Under the pieces are notes generated by a model. It ran no database searches, was not told the origin of the DNA, and was given only the letters and a program-made list of their open reading frames with translations. Both the position numbers and the translations under genes were made by a program. From the NCBI GenBank assembly GCA_965228615.1, contig CBDDHT010000004.1:2108001-2172000 (forward strand): a DNA stretch of 64,000 bases, given 5' to 3'. Shown one piece after another: positions 17,493 through 27,094 of this stretch (its first letter is position 1; each line of letters starts with the position of its first letter). The stretch comes from CBDDHT01 sp965228615. GTDB lineage: Bacteria; Pseudomonadota; Alphaproteobacteria; Rhizobiales; Methyloligellaceae.

Positions 17493-19340
17493 ATGTTTCG
17501 CTCTCTTTTCGTCGCAATGATCGGCATATTTGCCCTGGCCGCATCGGGAATTGCCGTTGCCCAACAACCACCCGACAAGAAATCTGCAGATGAAGCACCG
17601 TCTCCCGAGATCGTATGGCGCGGGTGGGACGACGGCTTGTTTCCTGCTGCCAAGGCCCAAAAGCGCTTCGTGCTCCTCGATCTGAATGCCCGCTGGTGCC
17701 ACTGGTGCCACTTCATGGAACGCCGAACCTATGCCCACCCTGTGGTCCGCCGGATTATCGATGCGGGCTTCATTGCTGTCCGGGTCGACCAGGATGCAAA
17801 CCCTGATCTGGCGTCGCGTTATGGCGATTGGGGTTGGCCGGCAACCATCGTCTTCGATCAGGATGGGAATGAAGTCGCAAAGTTTCAGGGCTTCCTGCGC
17901 CCGAGCCTGATGAGCAATATTCTCTATACGATTCTGCATCACCCCGATCAGGTCCCTGCTCTGCCCCCAAGAGCCGAAGTGGCACGCTCGCCCAATCCGT
18001 TCCTCGCGCGGGCGCAACGCGAAGCGATCCTCAAGGTGATGACGGATAGCTATGACACAGAGCATGCCGGCTGGGGCAAGCGGCTGAAGTTCATGCAACC
18101 CGAAGTGGTTGAATATGCGATGGAGCGCGCCCTCGGTGGCGACAAGCAGATGGAGCACCGCGTCCGCGAAACACTGAACGCAGCCTTATCTCTGATCGAC
18201 CCCGTCTGGGGCGGCGTTTATCAGTATTCTCACAAGCGCGACTGGTCTGCCCCGCATTTCGAGAAACTCATGTGGTTCCAGGCCCAGACCTTGCGCCTCT
18301 ATTCCCGGGCATATGCACTCTTCGGCGATGCAAAATACCGACAAGCCGCCGAGGCCATCCATGGCTATCTGACCACCCACCTCATGAGCCCGGACGGCAG
18401 TTTCTATACAAGTCAGGATGCGGATGTCGATGCGGAAATCCTGGGCGAGCATTTCTACAAACTCGGTGCTGCAGAGCGTGCGAAAGCTGCCAAGACTCCA
18501 CCGGTGGACACGAACCGCTATGCTCGCGAAAACGGCTGGGCGATTTCCGGCCTGACCGCCTATTACGGCCTTTCAGCCGATCAAGCCGCTCTGAAACAGG
18601 CCATACGCGCCGCCGAATGGGTTCTGGCCAACCGGCGGATCGATGGCGGCGGCTTTCTGCACGGCGAAAAAGATCGCGGCGGACCTTTCCTATCGGACAC
18701 ATTGGCGATGGCGCAGGGACTCATCGATCTCTACAGCGCTACAGGCGATACCCGGTGGTTGAGACAAGCGGCGGCTGCAGGCGACTTCATGGAAACCCAC
18801 TTCCGCCATGACATCGCAGGTTATATCACCACCGGCAAGCCGGCCGCGACAGGCGGTGCCTTCGCCGATCCTCATCTGAATATCGAAGAGAACATCCGGC
18901 TCGCACGGTTTGCAAACCTCATGCACCGAACATTCGGCAAGCAGCGCTTCAGGGACATGGCAGCCCATGCAATGGGGTATCTCACCACCGATACAGTTGC
19001 ACTGAAACGTCGCTTCTTAGTGGGTATTGTGCTTGCGGACGACGAACTCGCGATGGAGCCAGCCCATATCACGATTGTCGGCCCGAAGGATAACAGCACC
19101 GCGCTGTCCTTGCACCGAGCGGCACTCAGACTGCCCATAGCAACCAAACGCATTGACTGGTGGGATCCTGCAGGCCCCCCAATGGCAAACCCCGATGTGA
19201 CATACCCAGCGCTCGAAAAACCTGCCGCATTCGCCTGTGCCAATCAGATCTGCTCCCTGCCGATATTTGCACCATCTCAACTCGAAACTGCAGTAGCCAA
19301 GACGATGAAACAACGCGTTAGCAGGCGGGTCGTGCGATAG
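17493..19340 (+). CDS. Exported thioredoxin-fold DUF255 / YyaL-like protein
   Basis: A 615-residue protein with a signal peptide (MFRSLFVAMIGIFALAASGI, cleaved near AVAQ), then a DUF255 thioredoxin-like domain with the redox motif WCHWCH (Cys69 and Cys72). The rest is an (alpha/alpha)6-type glycosidase-like domain, recognisable from VWGGVYQYSHKRDWSAPHFEK and YTSQDADVDAE. This is the YyaL/spermatogenesis-associated protein 20 architecture, of unknown biochemical role, here exported. ATG 17493 has GGAG nine bases upstream and is preferred to ATG 17478. It is divergent from the sulfotransferase and convergent with dinB. Confidence 0.87.
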   Translation: MFRSLFVAMIGIFALAASGIAVAQQPPDKKSADEAPSPEIVWRGWDDGLFPAAKAQKRFVLLDLNARWCHWCHFMERRTYAHPVVRRIIDAGFIAVRVDQDANPDLASRYGDWGWPATIVFDQDGNEVAKFQGFLRPSLMSNILYTILHHPDQVPALPPRAEVARSPNPFLARAQREAILKVMTDSYDTEHAGWGKRLKFMQPEVVEYAMERALGGDKQMEHRVRETLNAALSLIDPVWGGVYQYSHKRDWSAPHFEKLMWFQAQTLRLYSRAYALFGDAKYRQAAEAIHGYLTTHLMSPDGSFYTSQDADVDAEILGEHFYKLGAAERAKAAKTPPVDTNRYARENGWAISGLTAYYGLSADQAALKQAIRAAEWVLANRRIDGGGFLHGEKDRGGPFLSDTLAMAQGLIDLYSATGDTRWLRQAAAAGDFMETHFRHDIAGYITTGKPAATGGAFADPHLNIEENIRLARFANLMHRTFGKQRFRDMAAHAMGYLTTDTVALKRRFLVGIVLADDELAMEPAHITIVGPKDNSTALSLHRAALRLPIATKRIDWWDPAGPPMANPDVTYPALEKPAAFACANQICSLPIFAPSQLETAVAKTMKQRVSRRVVR

Positions 19341-19353
19341 TCGGGAAGTATAA

Positions 19354-20523
19354 TCAATCCAGCGAGTCGAACAGGCTCGGTGGATCTGCGTCGTCAGCGG
19401 GACCCAGTGCACTCAGGCCGATTCCGATCAAACGATAGCGCCGGCCGTCGATCTCTCTTTCGAGCAGATGCCGGGCCGCAAGCCGTATCTGATCGGTCCT
19501 CTGGGTTGGCGAGGCGAGTTGCCGGCTGCGGGTGATCGTCTGGAAATCGCTTGTCTTGAGCTTCAGTGTGACGCCACGCCCCGCCATGGATTTCGCACGA
19601 GCCCGTTCCGCGACACGCTCGGCAAGACGGTCGAGGGCCTCGGCCATTGGCTCGAACGACGACTGGTCAACCGTGAACGTCGTTTCCGAAGAAATACTTT
19701 TCGTAGACCGGTTGGATGAAACCAGACGATCGTCTTCTCCATGCACATAAAGCGCAAGACGCCGACCGAACCGACCGAAGCGCGCGACAAGTTCCTCTTC
19801 AGGTAGCTCTTGCAGCTGCCCGATGGTTGTCCAACCGGCCTGCTCCATACGTTCGGCTGTTGCCGCTCCGACACCATGGATCTTCGTAACCGGCAAGTCG
19901 CGGAGAAATGCACGCGCCTCGGACCGCCCAATCATCGCGAAGCCTCGCGGCTTCTCGATGTCCGATGCGAGCTTTGCCAGCGACTTGTTGTAGGAAAGTC
20001 CGACCGAGACAGTCACACCGACCTGTTTTTCAATCTCACCGGCCAACCGCGACAGGGATACGGCGGGCGCTTCATCGCGCTTGCGATGCTCGGGATCGAG
20101 ATCCAAAAACGCCTCGTCGATCGATACCGGTTCGATGCAATCCGTCACTTCCTGAAAAAGAGCCCGGATCTGACGGCTCACAGCCTGATATTTCGCCATA
20201 TCCGGCGGAATGACCACCGCATCCGGACAAAGTTTGAGTGCCTTGAACATGGGCATCGCCGAGCGCGGTCCGAACTTCCTGGCCACATAGCAGGCTGTCG
20301 TAACCACGCCGCGTCCACTCGTCCCGCCGATGAGCAACGGCTTATCTATAAGGCTTGGATCATCGCGTTTTTCGACCGAGGCATAAAACGCATCGCAGTC
20401 CACATGAGCGATAGACAACATCTGAAGCTCACTGTGCACGGCCATGCGGCGGCTGTGACAGCGCGGGCAATCTGCGCCAATCGTCTCTCCCATCCATAAG
20501 CAATCGCGGCAAAGATGAGCCAT
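19354..20523 (-). CDS. dinB: DNA polymerase IV with N-terminal zinc-ribbon-like extension
   Basis: A Y-family translesion polymerase of 389 residues. The catalytic carboxylates are in IAHVDCDAFYASVE and VSIDEAFLDLD; VGLSYNKSLAKLASD and the helix-hairpin-helix region TKIHGVGAATAERM follow, then the little-finger domain with ETTFTVDQ. The C-terminus PPSLFDSLD resembles a sliding-clamp binding motif. Before the polymerase begins there are about 35 residues with two Cys pairs (CRDC and CPRC), a likely zinc ribbon absent from E. coli DinB but found in alphaproteobacterial homologues. The ATG at 20523 is chosen over one 33 bp upstream. It is convergent with the DUF255 gene. Confidence 0.95.
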   Translation of the reverse strand: MAHLCRDCLWMGETIGADCPRCHSRRMAVHSELQMLSIAHVDCDAFYASVEKRDDPSLIDKPLLIGGTSGRGVVTTACYVARKFGPRSAMPMFKALKLCPDAVVIPPDMAKYQAVSRQIRALFQEVTDCIEPVSIDEAFLDLDPEHRKRDEAPAVSLSRLAGEIEKQVGVTVSVGLSYNKSLAKLASDIEKPRGFAMIGRSEARAFLRDLPVTKIHGVGAATAERMEQAGWTTIGQLQELPEEELVARFGRFGRRLALYVHGEDDRLVSSNRSTKSISSETTFTVDQSSFEPMAEALDRLAERVAERARAKSMAGRGVTLKLKTSDFQTITRSRQLASPTQRTDQIRLAARHLLEREIDGRRYRLIGIGLSALGPADDADPPSLFDSLD

Positions 20524-20574
20524 CACCGATCCCGGTCTCGGGCATCCAAAGCGCATCGAGTCGGATCGAACTCA

Positions 20575-20655
20575 CATGTCGCGCTTTGTACTTTTGTTTT
20601 GGCGCGTGTCTTTACCCCAAAACCGGCAACCACTTTTGGGAGACACGCTCTAACT
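20575..20655. repeat. Alphaproteobacterial intergenic palindrome
   Basis: An imperfect inverted element: TTGTTTTGGCGCGTGTCTTT, then an AACCGGCAACCACTTTTGGG-like right half, and a terminal GAGACACGCTCTA. The GCGTGTC and GACACGC parts pair. This layout, ending in GCTCTA, is a widely dispersed intergenic palindrome of Hyphomicrobiales. It sits between dinB and the TolC gene, both on the minus strand. Confidence 0.55.
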
Positions 20656-20720
20656 GAACGGACCGAATATAGGCCGCTCATCAACTAGGGGACAATGACA
20701 GTGTCAGGCAGGAGGCGTTG

Positions 20721-22421
20721 TTACTCCAACGACCCGAGATCGAGTGACCACACGAAACTCTCTCGGGTTTCACCGTCGGTCGAGACGACGACGGCTTCCC
20801 ACTCGCCTTGCGACGAGGTTGGATCTATTCGCCGGCGCTCGCCCATGACCTTGGGTTTCCGGCGCCATGCGGCTGGCTTTCGGATATCCTCGGGCGGCGC
20901 AACGCGGCTTGGATCGCGATCACGCCAGCTTGCCTTCCATGGCAAATAACCCATGTCGCTCTGAACATCGTCAGCCGGCTCGTGCTGATCGACTTCAAAC
21001 CCGGCAACACCGAGAGGATTGAAACGCACTTCGGAGAGATTGTCCTGCGGATCATAGACCGGCGTTGCCAAGCTTAGATGGTCAATGGAGAGCCGTCCGA
21101 TCGACGCCAAGAGTGTATAGCTCGAGACAACAAGATCGTGACGCGCGCGCTCACGCGCCACCCGCCCATTGACGACCTCGCGCTGGGCATCGAGCACTTC
21201 GAATAGTGCTCTCTCGCCGACATCAGCTTCGATCTTGACGCCCTTGAGCGCTTCTTCCGCAGAGGCGACCTGGAGCTTCGCCGCACGCAGGCGCCGTTTC
21301 GCCGCCCGCAACTGTTCCCAGGCGCGGTGCACTTCGGCCCGTGTGCGACTCAAGGTGTCCGAAACTTCGAACCCGCGCTGCGTATGGGTTTGACGCGCCT
21401 CACGCACCCGCGAGTGAACCGATCCACCCTGGTAGAGCGGCATCGACATGCGCAGAAAAACCGACTTCTCGTCTTCCCGGTCGATTGTTCGCGACCTGTC
21501 GAACTCCCGGCCATAACGCAAGTCGACTGAAACCTTCGGCAGGATCTCGCCGCGGGCTTCCTTGATCTCGAAGTCGGCCGCCTCCTGTAAGAATTTCGCC
21601 GACTTGATGGCCGGATTCCCACCCGACGCAATGATGACAGCATCGTCGAGACTTGCCGGCAAGAGTGAATCGATGGGCGGCGGCGGCGCGAGCGTTCCAG
21701 GCAAATGCCCAACGACAGAAGCAAATTGCGCTTCGCTTGAATCCCGGTCTGCCTCGGCCTGGGCAAGCGTGGCATTACCCTCGTAGAGACGCGTGCGGGC
21801 CTGTGCGACATCTGTCTTGGAGAGGTCTCCCGCTTTCTTTCTCTCAATCGTCGTTTTCAGTTCCGTCTGCAGGAAGGATACGTTGCTCGCCCTCAACTTT
21901 GCGATTGCCCTGTCGCGGACGACCGCCATATAGGCGGTCGTTGCTTCGAGCAGAACCTCCTGCGTTCTGTTTTCAAGCCGTTCCTGGCCGGCCTTGACGT
22001 TCGCTTCGGCCTTGCGCTTGGCATTGAGAGTCTGGAATCCATTAAAAACCGGCTGTGAAAGTTCAACTGCCAGGCTGTCGGGCCCAAGATGCGTGGGATC
22101 GCCCGGACGAGAGTGCGTCCGCTCGCGACCGGTGCTGCCATCGACAGTTACGACGGGAAGCCAACCGGAGATCGCTTGTGGAATTGCTTCGTCCTGGCCG
22201 CGCTGCCGGGCGCGCTCCGCCTGAATTGCAGGATTCTCTCGATATGCGGAAACAAGTGCATCTCGCAAACTCTCGGCGTTGACCGAACCTGCCGACAACC
22301 CCACGAGCACGATTGCAGCGACTGACGCTTTGAAGCGCGCCGTGCAGAGGATGCCGCCTCTATTCGAAGTGGCACCACGATGCCGTGCATGAATGAACCA
22401 GGTGCGCAAAACAATCCCCAT
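20721..22421 (-). CDS. TolC-family outer-membrane channel of a type I secretion system
   Basis: A 566-residue outer-membrane factor. A signal peptide (hydrophobic AAIVLVGLSAGSVNA) follows a long basic N-region. The mature part starts SLRDALVSAYRENPAIQAER, the first TolC repeat, and has the expected pair of repeats, with FNGFQTLNAKRKAEANVKAG in the first and MPLYQGGSVHSRVREARQT in the second. The channel core ends near SYTLLASIGRLS; about 130 hydrophilic residues follow, longer than usual for TolC. A TTG 60 bp upstream is an alternative start. With the HlyD and ABC genes upstream on the same strand this is surely the outer-membrane part of the exporter for the giant adhesin. Confidence 0.92.
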   Translation of the reverse strand: MGIVLRTWFIHARHRGATSNRGGILCTARFKASVAAIVLVGLSAGSVNAESLRDALVSAYRENPAIQAERARQRGQDEAIPQAISGWLPVVTVDGSTGRERTHSRPGDPTHLGPDSLAVELSQPVFNGFQTLNAKRKAEANVKAGQERLENRTQEVLLEATTAYMAVVRDRAIAKLRASNVSFLQTELKTTIERKKAGDLSKTDVAQARTRLYEGNATLAQAEADRDSSEAQFASVVGHLPGTLAPPPPIDSLLPASLDDAVIIASGGNPAIKSAKFLQEAADFEIKEARGEILPKVSVDLRYGREFDRSRTIDREDEKSVFLRMSMPLYQGGSVHSRVREARQTHTQRGFEVSDTLSRTRAEVHRAWEQLRAAKRRLRAAKLQVASAEEALKGVKIEADVGERALFEVLDAQREVVNGRVARERARHDLVVSSYTLLASIGRLSIDHLSLATPVYDPQDNLSEVRFNPLGVAGFEVDQHEPADDVQSDMGYLPWKASWRDRDPSRVAPPEDIRKPAAWRRKPKVMGERRRIDPTSSQGEWEAVVVSTDGETRESFVWSLDLGSLE

Positions 22422-22481
22422 GTCACAGTGAAGACCACGCAGGAAATCAATTCCCGCGCTGACGATCTCATGATCGGCCAA

Positions 22482-22810
22482 GTGAATTGAGGAAGCGTTA
22501 ATCAGCGCACCAATTCGGGACGATGGTGATATTCTTGCCTCGAATTAGATGTCTTTTATAATGATATTTGCAGACATATATGGATTGCTGCAACCGAATG
22601 GCTGCGAATGGGAGGAGTGGAGATGTTGTGAAGGAGTCTGCCGGCAACGAGCAGTTATTCGGAGCGTACGCATTCGGCAATTGTGGGAGGCGACGCTGAA
22701 TGTCGGAATGAGTGTCGCGCTACGCGCTACAAATGCGCGACAAGGCTCATCATCTGCGAAGGGAATTGAAGAAGCGTTAACCGCCGGACGAAAATGGGAA
22801 GACCCTCTCT
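22482..22810. other. Intergenic region upstream of the TolC gene
   Basis: About 330 bp, clearly A/T-richer near 22500-22570 than its surroundings, between the small exported protein and the TolC gene on the minus strand. It is the probable promoter region of the TolC gene. A long frame on the minus strand crosses it, but it has no domain and overlaps the real gene beginning at 23341, so it is not called. Confidence 0.4.
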
Positions 22811-23341
22811 TTAAGGTTTCCTCTTCGACTTCCGCTTGGTGTTCTTCGGTGCCTGACCTTCCTTTACGCTCAGACCAAAAAGCCGCCAGTGGCCGGTCAC
22901 CGGCTGAAACAACAGCTCGAAATTGATCTGCAGTGGGCGCGTCGGGAACAACCCCCGAATATGCAGCATCCCCTGCGCCGTGATCGCCGGTTTTGCCAAC
23001 AGTTGCGGCGATACCAATACGATGGGCGAAAGGTCGAGATTTTTGGCCCTGAGCTTGGCAAAGATCTGACCAAGGCGCGCCGGGTTGTTGGTTGCCTGGA
23101 ATGATGGCGCGGCAAGATCTCGCAGGACGGTATAGTTTCCCGTGCGATTGGCATGATTGAGGGCGATGAGAGTCGTTCGAATCATCATCAGCAGTGCTTC
23201 GGTTTTCGGCACCACATTCCCCTGTGCGGCCAAAGCCGGAGCCCGAGGCTGCTGTTTCTGTGCCGACGCAATGGTGGGCACCACCGCAAGGCAGAGGGCG
23301 CAGACTAGTCCTATTGCTCCGCGGGTGATGATAGCAGGCAT
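22811..23341 (-). CDS. Small exported protein of unknown function within the secretion locus
   Basis: A 176-residue protein from the ATG at 23339-23341. A signal peptide (AIGLVCALCLAVVPTIASAQ) is followed by a Gln/Pro-rich spacer and a compact domain reading RTTLIALNHANRTGNYTVL, LAAPSFQATNNPARL and HWRLFGLSV near the end, then a very basic tail (KNTKRKSKRKP). I recognise this pattern as a recurrent alphaproteobacterial hypothetical protein; its cystatin/NTF2-like look is an impression only. It sits between the HlyD and TolC genes on the same strand, so it may be an accessory of the exporter. A start 69 bp upstream is open but would bury the signal peptide. Confidence 0.75.
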   Translation of the reverse strand: MPAIITRGAIGLVCALCLAVVPTIASAQKQQPRAPALAAQGNVVPKTEALLMMIRTTLIALNHANRTGNYTVLRDLAAPSFQATNNPARLGQIFAKLRAKNLDLSPIVLVSPQLLAKPAITAQGMLHIRGLFPTRPLQINFELLFQPVTGHWRLFGLSVKEGQAPKNTKRKSKRKP

Positions 23342-23444
23342 CGAAGGCTCCGGAATTCGGTCGTAGGTTGTCACCCAACATCGTTCGCCGGCAAGGCGTC
23401 GAAGATGCATTCGAGAATCAGTGGGCTGGAGTGTAGCCTCTGCC

Positions 23445-24779
23445 CTACCGCTCGGTGAAGCCTGCGTTTAGTGAGCGGTAGACGGGCTTCAGTAGATAGC
23501 GCACTAGCGATTTGGCGCCGGTGATGATATCGGCCTGGACGACCATTCCGGGAAGAATGCGGCGGGGGGCGGCCTCTTGTCCGACGAAGTCCTGATCGAG
23601 ACTGACGATAGCCTTGTAATAGGGAGCACCATCCTCGGTGGTAAACGTCGACGGTGATAGGTGCGAGACGGTGCCCTTGACGACTCCGAAGACAGCCGAA
23701 TCGAATGTTGTGACCTTGATCTCTGCGGCGTCACCAACCTTCACATGGCCGATATCGGTCGGTTCGACGCGGACTTCGGCGACGATCTTGTGATCCACGG
23801 GTACAAGGCTCGCGACGAGATCGCCGGGCTTGATGACCTCCCCAAGCGCGCGTTGTGGGAGCTCCTGGACAATGCCACCGACCGGCGCCCGCACAACCAG
23901 GCGGTCGACCCTGTCCTGGTGCTTGGCAACCTGCTGTTTGAGTTCGGCCAACTCGCCGGAAATCTTGGACCGCTCTTCGCTCAAGGCACGCTCGGCATCT
24001 GACGCCGACGCTTCGAGCTGGCTCTTTGCCTCGACCAATTGCTCGGATGTGCTCTGCTGGCGGCCTTGTGCAGCAAACAGGCGGCTCTTGACCTGTTCCA
24101 GCGATGACTCAGCATCCAGATAAGCCCGGCGTGATGTATAGCCGGAGTTCAAAAGCTCTTTGCGGATTGCCGTCTGCTCGCTCTGAATCGCCACCTGACG
24201 TTCGAGACTCGCAACCTCATTGTTGACCGCGGCCAATTCCGCCGCCCGCTGGGACACACGGGCGACAAGCGCATCGCGCTCCTGCTCGCGGTGACGTTTC
24301 TTCGTGACAAAGACCTGGCGTTGCTCGGCAATGAGCGCTGGGAATTTTTTACCCAACTCGCCGAAGTCCGGCTGTCGGCTTTCGATCAATGCCGCGAGTG
24401 TTTCCCGCTGCAGTTCAAGCGCGGCGAATCGCGCGCTCAGCTGTCCGAGATCGCTATTCGCCGTGACGGGGCGCAAATTGACGAGTGGCGTGCCTTTTTC
24501 GACAAACTGACCTTCGCGCACGAGCACGGCTTCGACCTCTCCGCCCTCAAGATGTTGGACAGGCCGCACGGTTCCGGCAGGGATAACCTTGCCGTGAGCG
24601 ATTGCAAGTTCGCGAATTTCAGCGAATGAGCCCCATAGAATGGCGGCCAGCACGAATGCCGACACGACGTAAGTCAGGCGCGCGAACATATCCGGCACCC
24701 GACCGTCTTCCAATTCAACAGGCAGAATCAGACGCTGACCACTGATCGAGGTCCGATTCGGTCCATCCCGAGGACGCAT
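23445..24779 (-). CDS. HlyD-family type I secretion membrane-fusion protein
   Basis: A 444-residue periplasmic adaptor of the HlyD/PrtE type. A short cytoplasmic N-terminus is followed by one membrane helix (about residues 33-52, YVVSAFVLAAILWGSFAEI), then a half lipoyl motif (VIPAGTVRPVQHLEGGEVEAV), a long coiled coil (about 140-290, rich in Glu, Arg, Gln and Ala), the second half motif (VRAPVGGIVQELPQRALGEV) and a beta-barrel ending with the conserved PGMVVQADIITGAKSLVRYLLKPV. It bridges the ABC proteins in the inner membrane and the TolC channel. The gene starts 83 bp after the first ABC gene and probably belongs to the same operon. Confidence 0.95.
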   Translation of the reverse strand: MRPRDGPNRTSISGQRLILPVELEDGRVPDMFARLTYVVSAFVLAAILWGSFAEIRELAIAHGKVIPAGTVRPVQHLEGGEVEAVLVREGQFVEKGTPLVNLRPVTANSDLGQLSARFAALELQRETLAALIESRQPDFGELGKKFPALIAEQRQVFVTKKRHREQERDALVARVSQRAAELAAVNNEVASLERQVAIQSEQTAIRKELLNSGYTSRRAYLDAESSLEQVKSRLFAAQGRQQSTSEQLVEAKSQLEASASDAERALSEERSKISGELAELKQQVAKHQDRVDRLVVRAPVGGIVQELPQRALGEVIKPGDLVASLVPVDHKIVAEVRVEPTDIGHVKVGDAAEIKVTTFDSAVFGVVKGTVSHLSPSTFTTEDGAPYYKAIVSLDQDFVGQEAAPRRILPGMVVQADIITGAKSLVRYLLKPVYRSLNAGFTER

Positions 24780-24862
24780 TACGTTTTCTCCGAAAAGAGA
24801 CGACGTTCAGACTAAACCAACCATACTTAACGCAAATATAAGCAACACCAATCGTTACCTAT

Positions 24863-27088
24863 CTAGGCAGCAGCTGGTGCACTTAACAGTTTGGGCACAA
24901 CCTCCTCCGGCGGCCCGTCCGCAGCAACCATTCCTTGATCGAGGACGATGACCCTATCTGCGGCCCTCATATGGCTCGGTCGATGGGTGACCAGGAGAAC
25001 CGTGGCCTTCCCCTTGAGAGCATGCAGCTTCTCGAGCAGGGCTTGATCGCCCGCCTGATCCAGCCGGCTTCCGGGATCATCGAGAAGGATAATGGGGCTG
25101 TTTTTTACATAAGCGCGCGCGAGTCCTAGCTGTTGCATGAATCCACCCGGAAGCTTGTGGCGATTGACACTCTTAAGGCGCGTATCCAGCCCGTCGGGCA
25201 ATCCTCGGACTGTCTTGGCGATTCCAGCATCGTACAAGGCCTGCCACATTGCTTCTGGGGTAATGGTCGGATCGGCAAGCTTGAGATTCTGCTCGATCGT
25301 TCCGTAGAAGAATTCCGGGCGTTGCGGTGCATAGCCAATGGCATGCCGCAGCTCGGACATGTCGATTTGGCGCAGATCCAATCGATCGATCCTCAAGAGC
25401 CCTGCTTGCGGCAGATAGAGGCCGGCAACAAGTTTGAGTAGCGTCGACTTGCCCGCGCCGCTCTCGCCGACAACGGCAACCACCTCACCCTCCTCGATTT
25501 CAAGCGCCAAGCCGCGCAATGCCGGCTCACCCAGGCGGCCGTAACGAAACCCGACGCCAATGGCTTCGATATGGCCGTGGAACTTGCGCTCGAATGTCGG
25601 CACCTCACCGGGAACATGTTCGACCGGCATTCGCATCAATCCGTTGATCTGCTTGAAGGTCTCGAGGATGCTGCTGAGCCGATTGAGTCCCAAGAAAACC
25701 GATTGCAGTGGCGAGAGAAGGCGCCACACGAGCGCAACGATTGCGATCAACGCACCAACAGTCAGGTTTCCCCATAGCACCAGAAGTGCACCAAGCGCGG
25801 CAGTGCCAACTCCCGCTACCATCACAAGACCTTGCGATATCGCCTGGAGTGCCACATTGAGCTGCTGTGCCTTGTATTGCTGAACAAGGGCTTCACTCGA
25901 TACCTTCTTGAAACGGTCGCTCCAGATGCCTTCGGCGCCATGACGTCGAATCGTGCCGTATTTCTCGGTCATTTCCATCAAAAAACGACGCTCGCGGGTC
26001 TTCGATTCTCCTGCACGTCGAACATGGTTGCGCGTCATCGGTATCGTTATCGCAGCCAGCGCGACAAAAATGAGGAGCAAGGCCAGTGGAACGAAGCCAA
26101 CCACGCCGCCGATCGCGAAAATCGCCCCCAGGAATAAGAGCGCGAACGGCAAATCCATAATCGCATTACCGAGTGCGCCGGTGAATATTTCGCGGACGCT
26201 CTCAAACTGCTTGAGACGGGTGAGCTGCGATGAGATCGGCGCACTCTCAGTCATTACCGCTGGCAGGTGCATGAGTTTTTCAAAAGCACTGATGGACAAG
26301 AGGCTTTCAAAGCGGGCACCGAGGAACGAGACAATCCGGGCTCGGATGTTTCTCAGAGCAAATTCCAGCGCAACGAGAATCGCGATTCCCGCCAGAAGAT
26401 AGAACAGCGTCATCGGCGATTTTGCGCCAATCGCCTTGTCATAGACATTCATCGTGTAGACCGGAACGGCAAGCGCCAGCACATTGATCAGGAAGGTCAT
26501 CATGAACAATGTGACGAGCGTCCGCCGGAACTTCCCAAACAGACCTTGGATCCATCCGTATTTGCCGTCGCTCTCTGCGGCCTCCTTCCGGTCGATTGCG
26601 CGGATGAGAAAGACGGTTCCGTATTGCCGCGAAGGACGGATTGTTCGAAAGGACTGCGTTCCTCCGTCGAAGATCAGGAGTTGCCCGTCCGGCTCCAGGC
26701 TCAGTATTGCGAACAGAGACCGACCCTCATCCAATTCGAAAAGGCTCGGAGCCATGCCGGAACTGATGTCGCACAACCGCAGTCGGCGCGGCTCGGTATG
26801 ATAGTTCAGGCGCGATAGAAGCGCCCTGACGTCGCTCAGCCCCATCACCTTGTCGAAATGCGGCAAGGCCTCTTCGAGATGTCGGGCTTCTCCTGTCCAG
26901 TCCAAGGCGCATAATAGCGGCTTCACGCAGGCAAGCGCAGGGGTTGCATCGTCCAGCACATCAAGATGACGGCTGGCGTAGCTCTCTCTCAACCGCTCTT
27001 GAAGGTCGTGGACCGGACTGGCAGCACCTCCGGACGATTGCACACCCATCCGACTGACGACGCTTTGAATCTGTTCGGTGACGCTCAT
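24863..27088 (-). CDS. Type I secretion ABC transporter subunit 1 (intact Walker A, Asp replacing catalytic Glu)
   Basis: A 741-residue fused membrane/ATPase protein. Residues 1 to about 180 form a degenerate, Cys-less peptidase-like N-terminal domain, followed by about six helices (195-470) and a nucleotide-binding domain. In that domain Walker A is intact (GESGAGKST, near 540). The signature is LPGGF rather than LSGGQ (near 643). Walker B reads ILLDDPGS, so the catalytic Glu is Asp (near 668), and the switch His is kept in VTHRPS (near 701). The gene ends 6 bp downstream of the second ABC gene, which is upstream in the transcript. The two proteins differ throughout, and together they look like a heterodimeric exporter of the giant adhesin. 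Confidence 0.9.
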   Translation of the reverse strand: MSVTEQIQSVVSRMGVQSSGGAASPVHDLQERLRESYASRHLDVLDDATPALACVKPLLCALDWTGEARHLEEALPHFDKVMGLSDVRALLSRLNYHTEPRRLRLCDISSGMAPSLFELDEGRSLFAILSLEPDGQLLIFDGGTQSFRTIRPSRQYGTVFLIRAIDRKEAAESDGKYGWIQGLFGKFRRTLVTLFMMTFLINVLALAVPVYTMNVYDKAIGAKSPMTLFYLLAGIAILVALEFALRNIRARIVSFLGARFESLLSISAFEKLMHLPAVMTESAPISSQLTRLKQFESVREIFTGALGNAIMDLPFALLFLGAIFAIGGVVGFVPLALLLIFVALAAITIPMTRNHVRRAGESKTRERRFLMEMTEKYGTIRRHGAEGIWSDRFKKVSSEALVQQYKAQQLNVALQAISQGLVMVAGVGTAALGALLVLWGNLTVGALIAIVALVWRLLSPLQSVFLGLNRLSSILETFKQINGLMRMPVEHVPGEVPTFERKFHGHIEAIGVGFRYGRLGEPALRGLALEIEEGEVVAVVGESGAGKSTLLKLVAGLYLPQAGLLRIDRLDLRQIDMSELRHAIGYAPQRPEFFYGTIEQNLKLADPTITPEAMWQALYDAGIAKTVRGLPDGLDTRLKSVNRHKLPGGFMQQLGLARAYVKNSPIILLDDPGSRLDQAGDQALLEKLHALKGKATVLLVTHRPSHMRAADRVIVLDQGMVAADGPPEEVVPKLLSAPAAA

Positions 27089-27094
27089 GTTACC

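Noticed and set aside
22545..23381. A 278-codon frame on the minus strand overlapping the small exported protein
   Set aside because: The alternative frame at 22811-23341 has a signal peptide and a recurrent alphaproteobacterial core; this one has neither.
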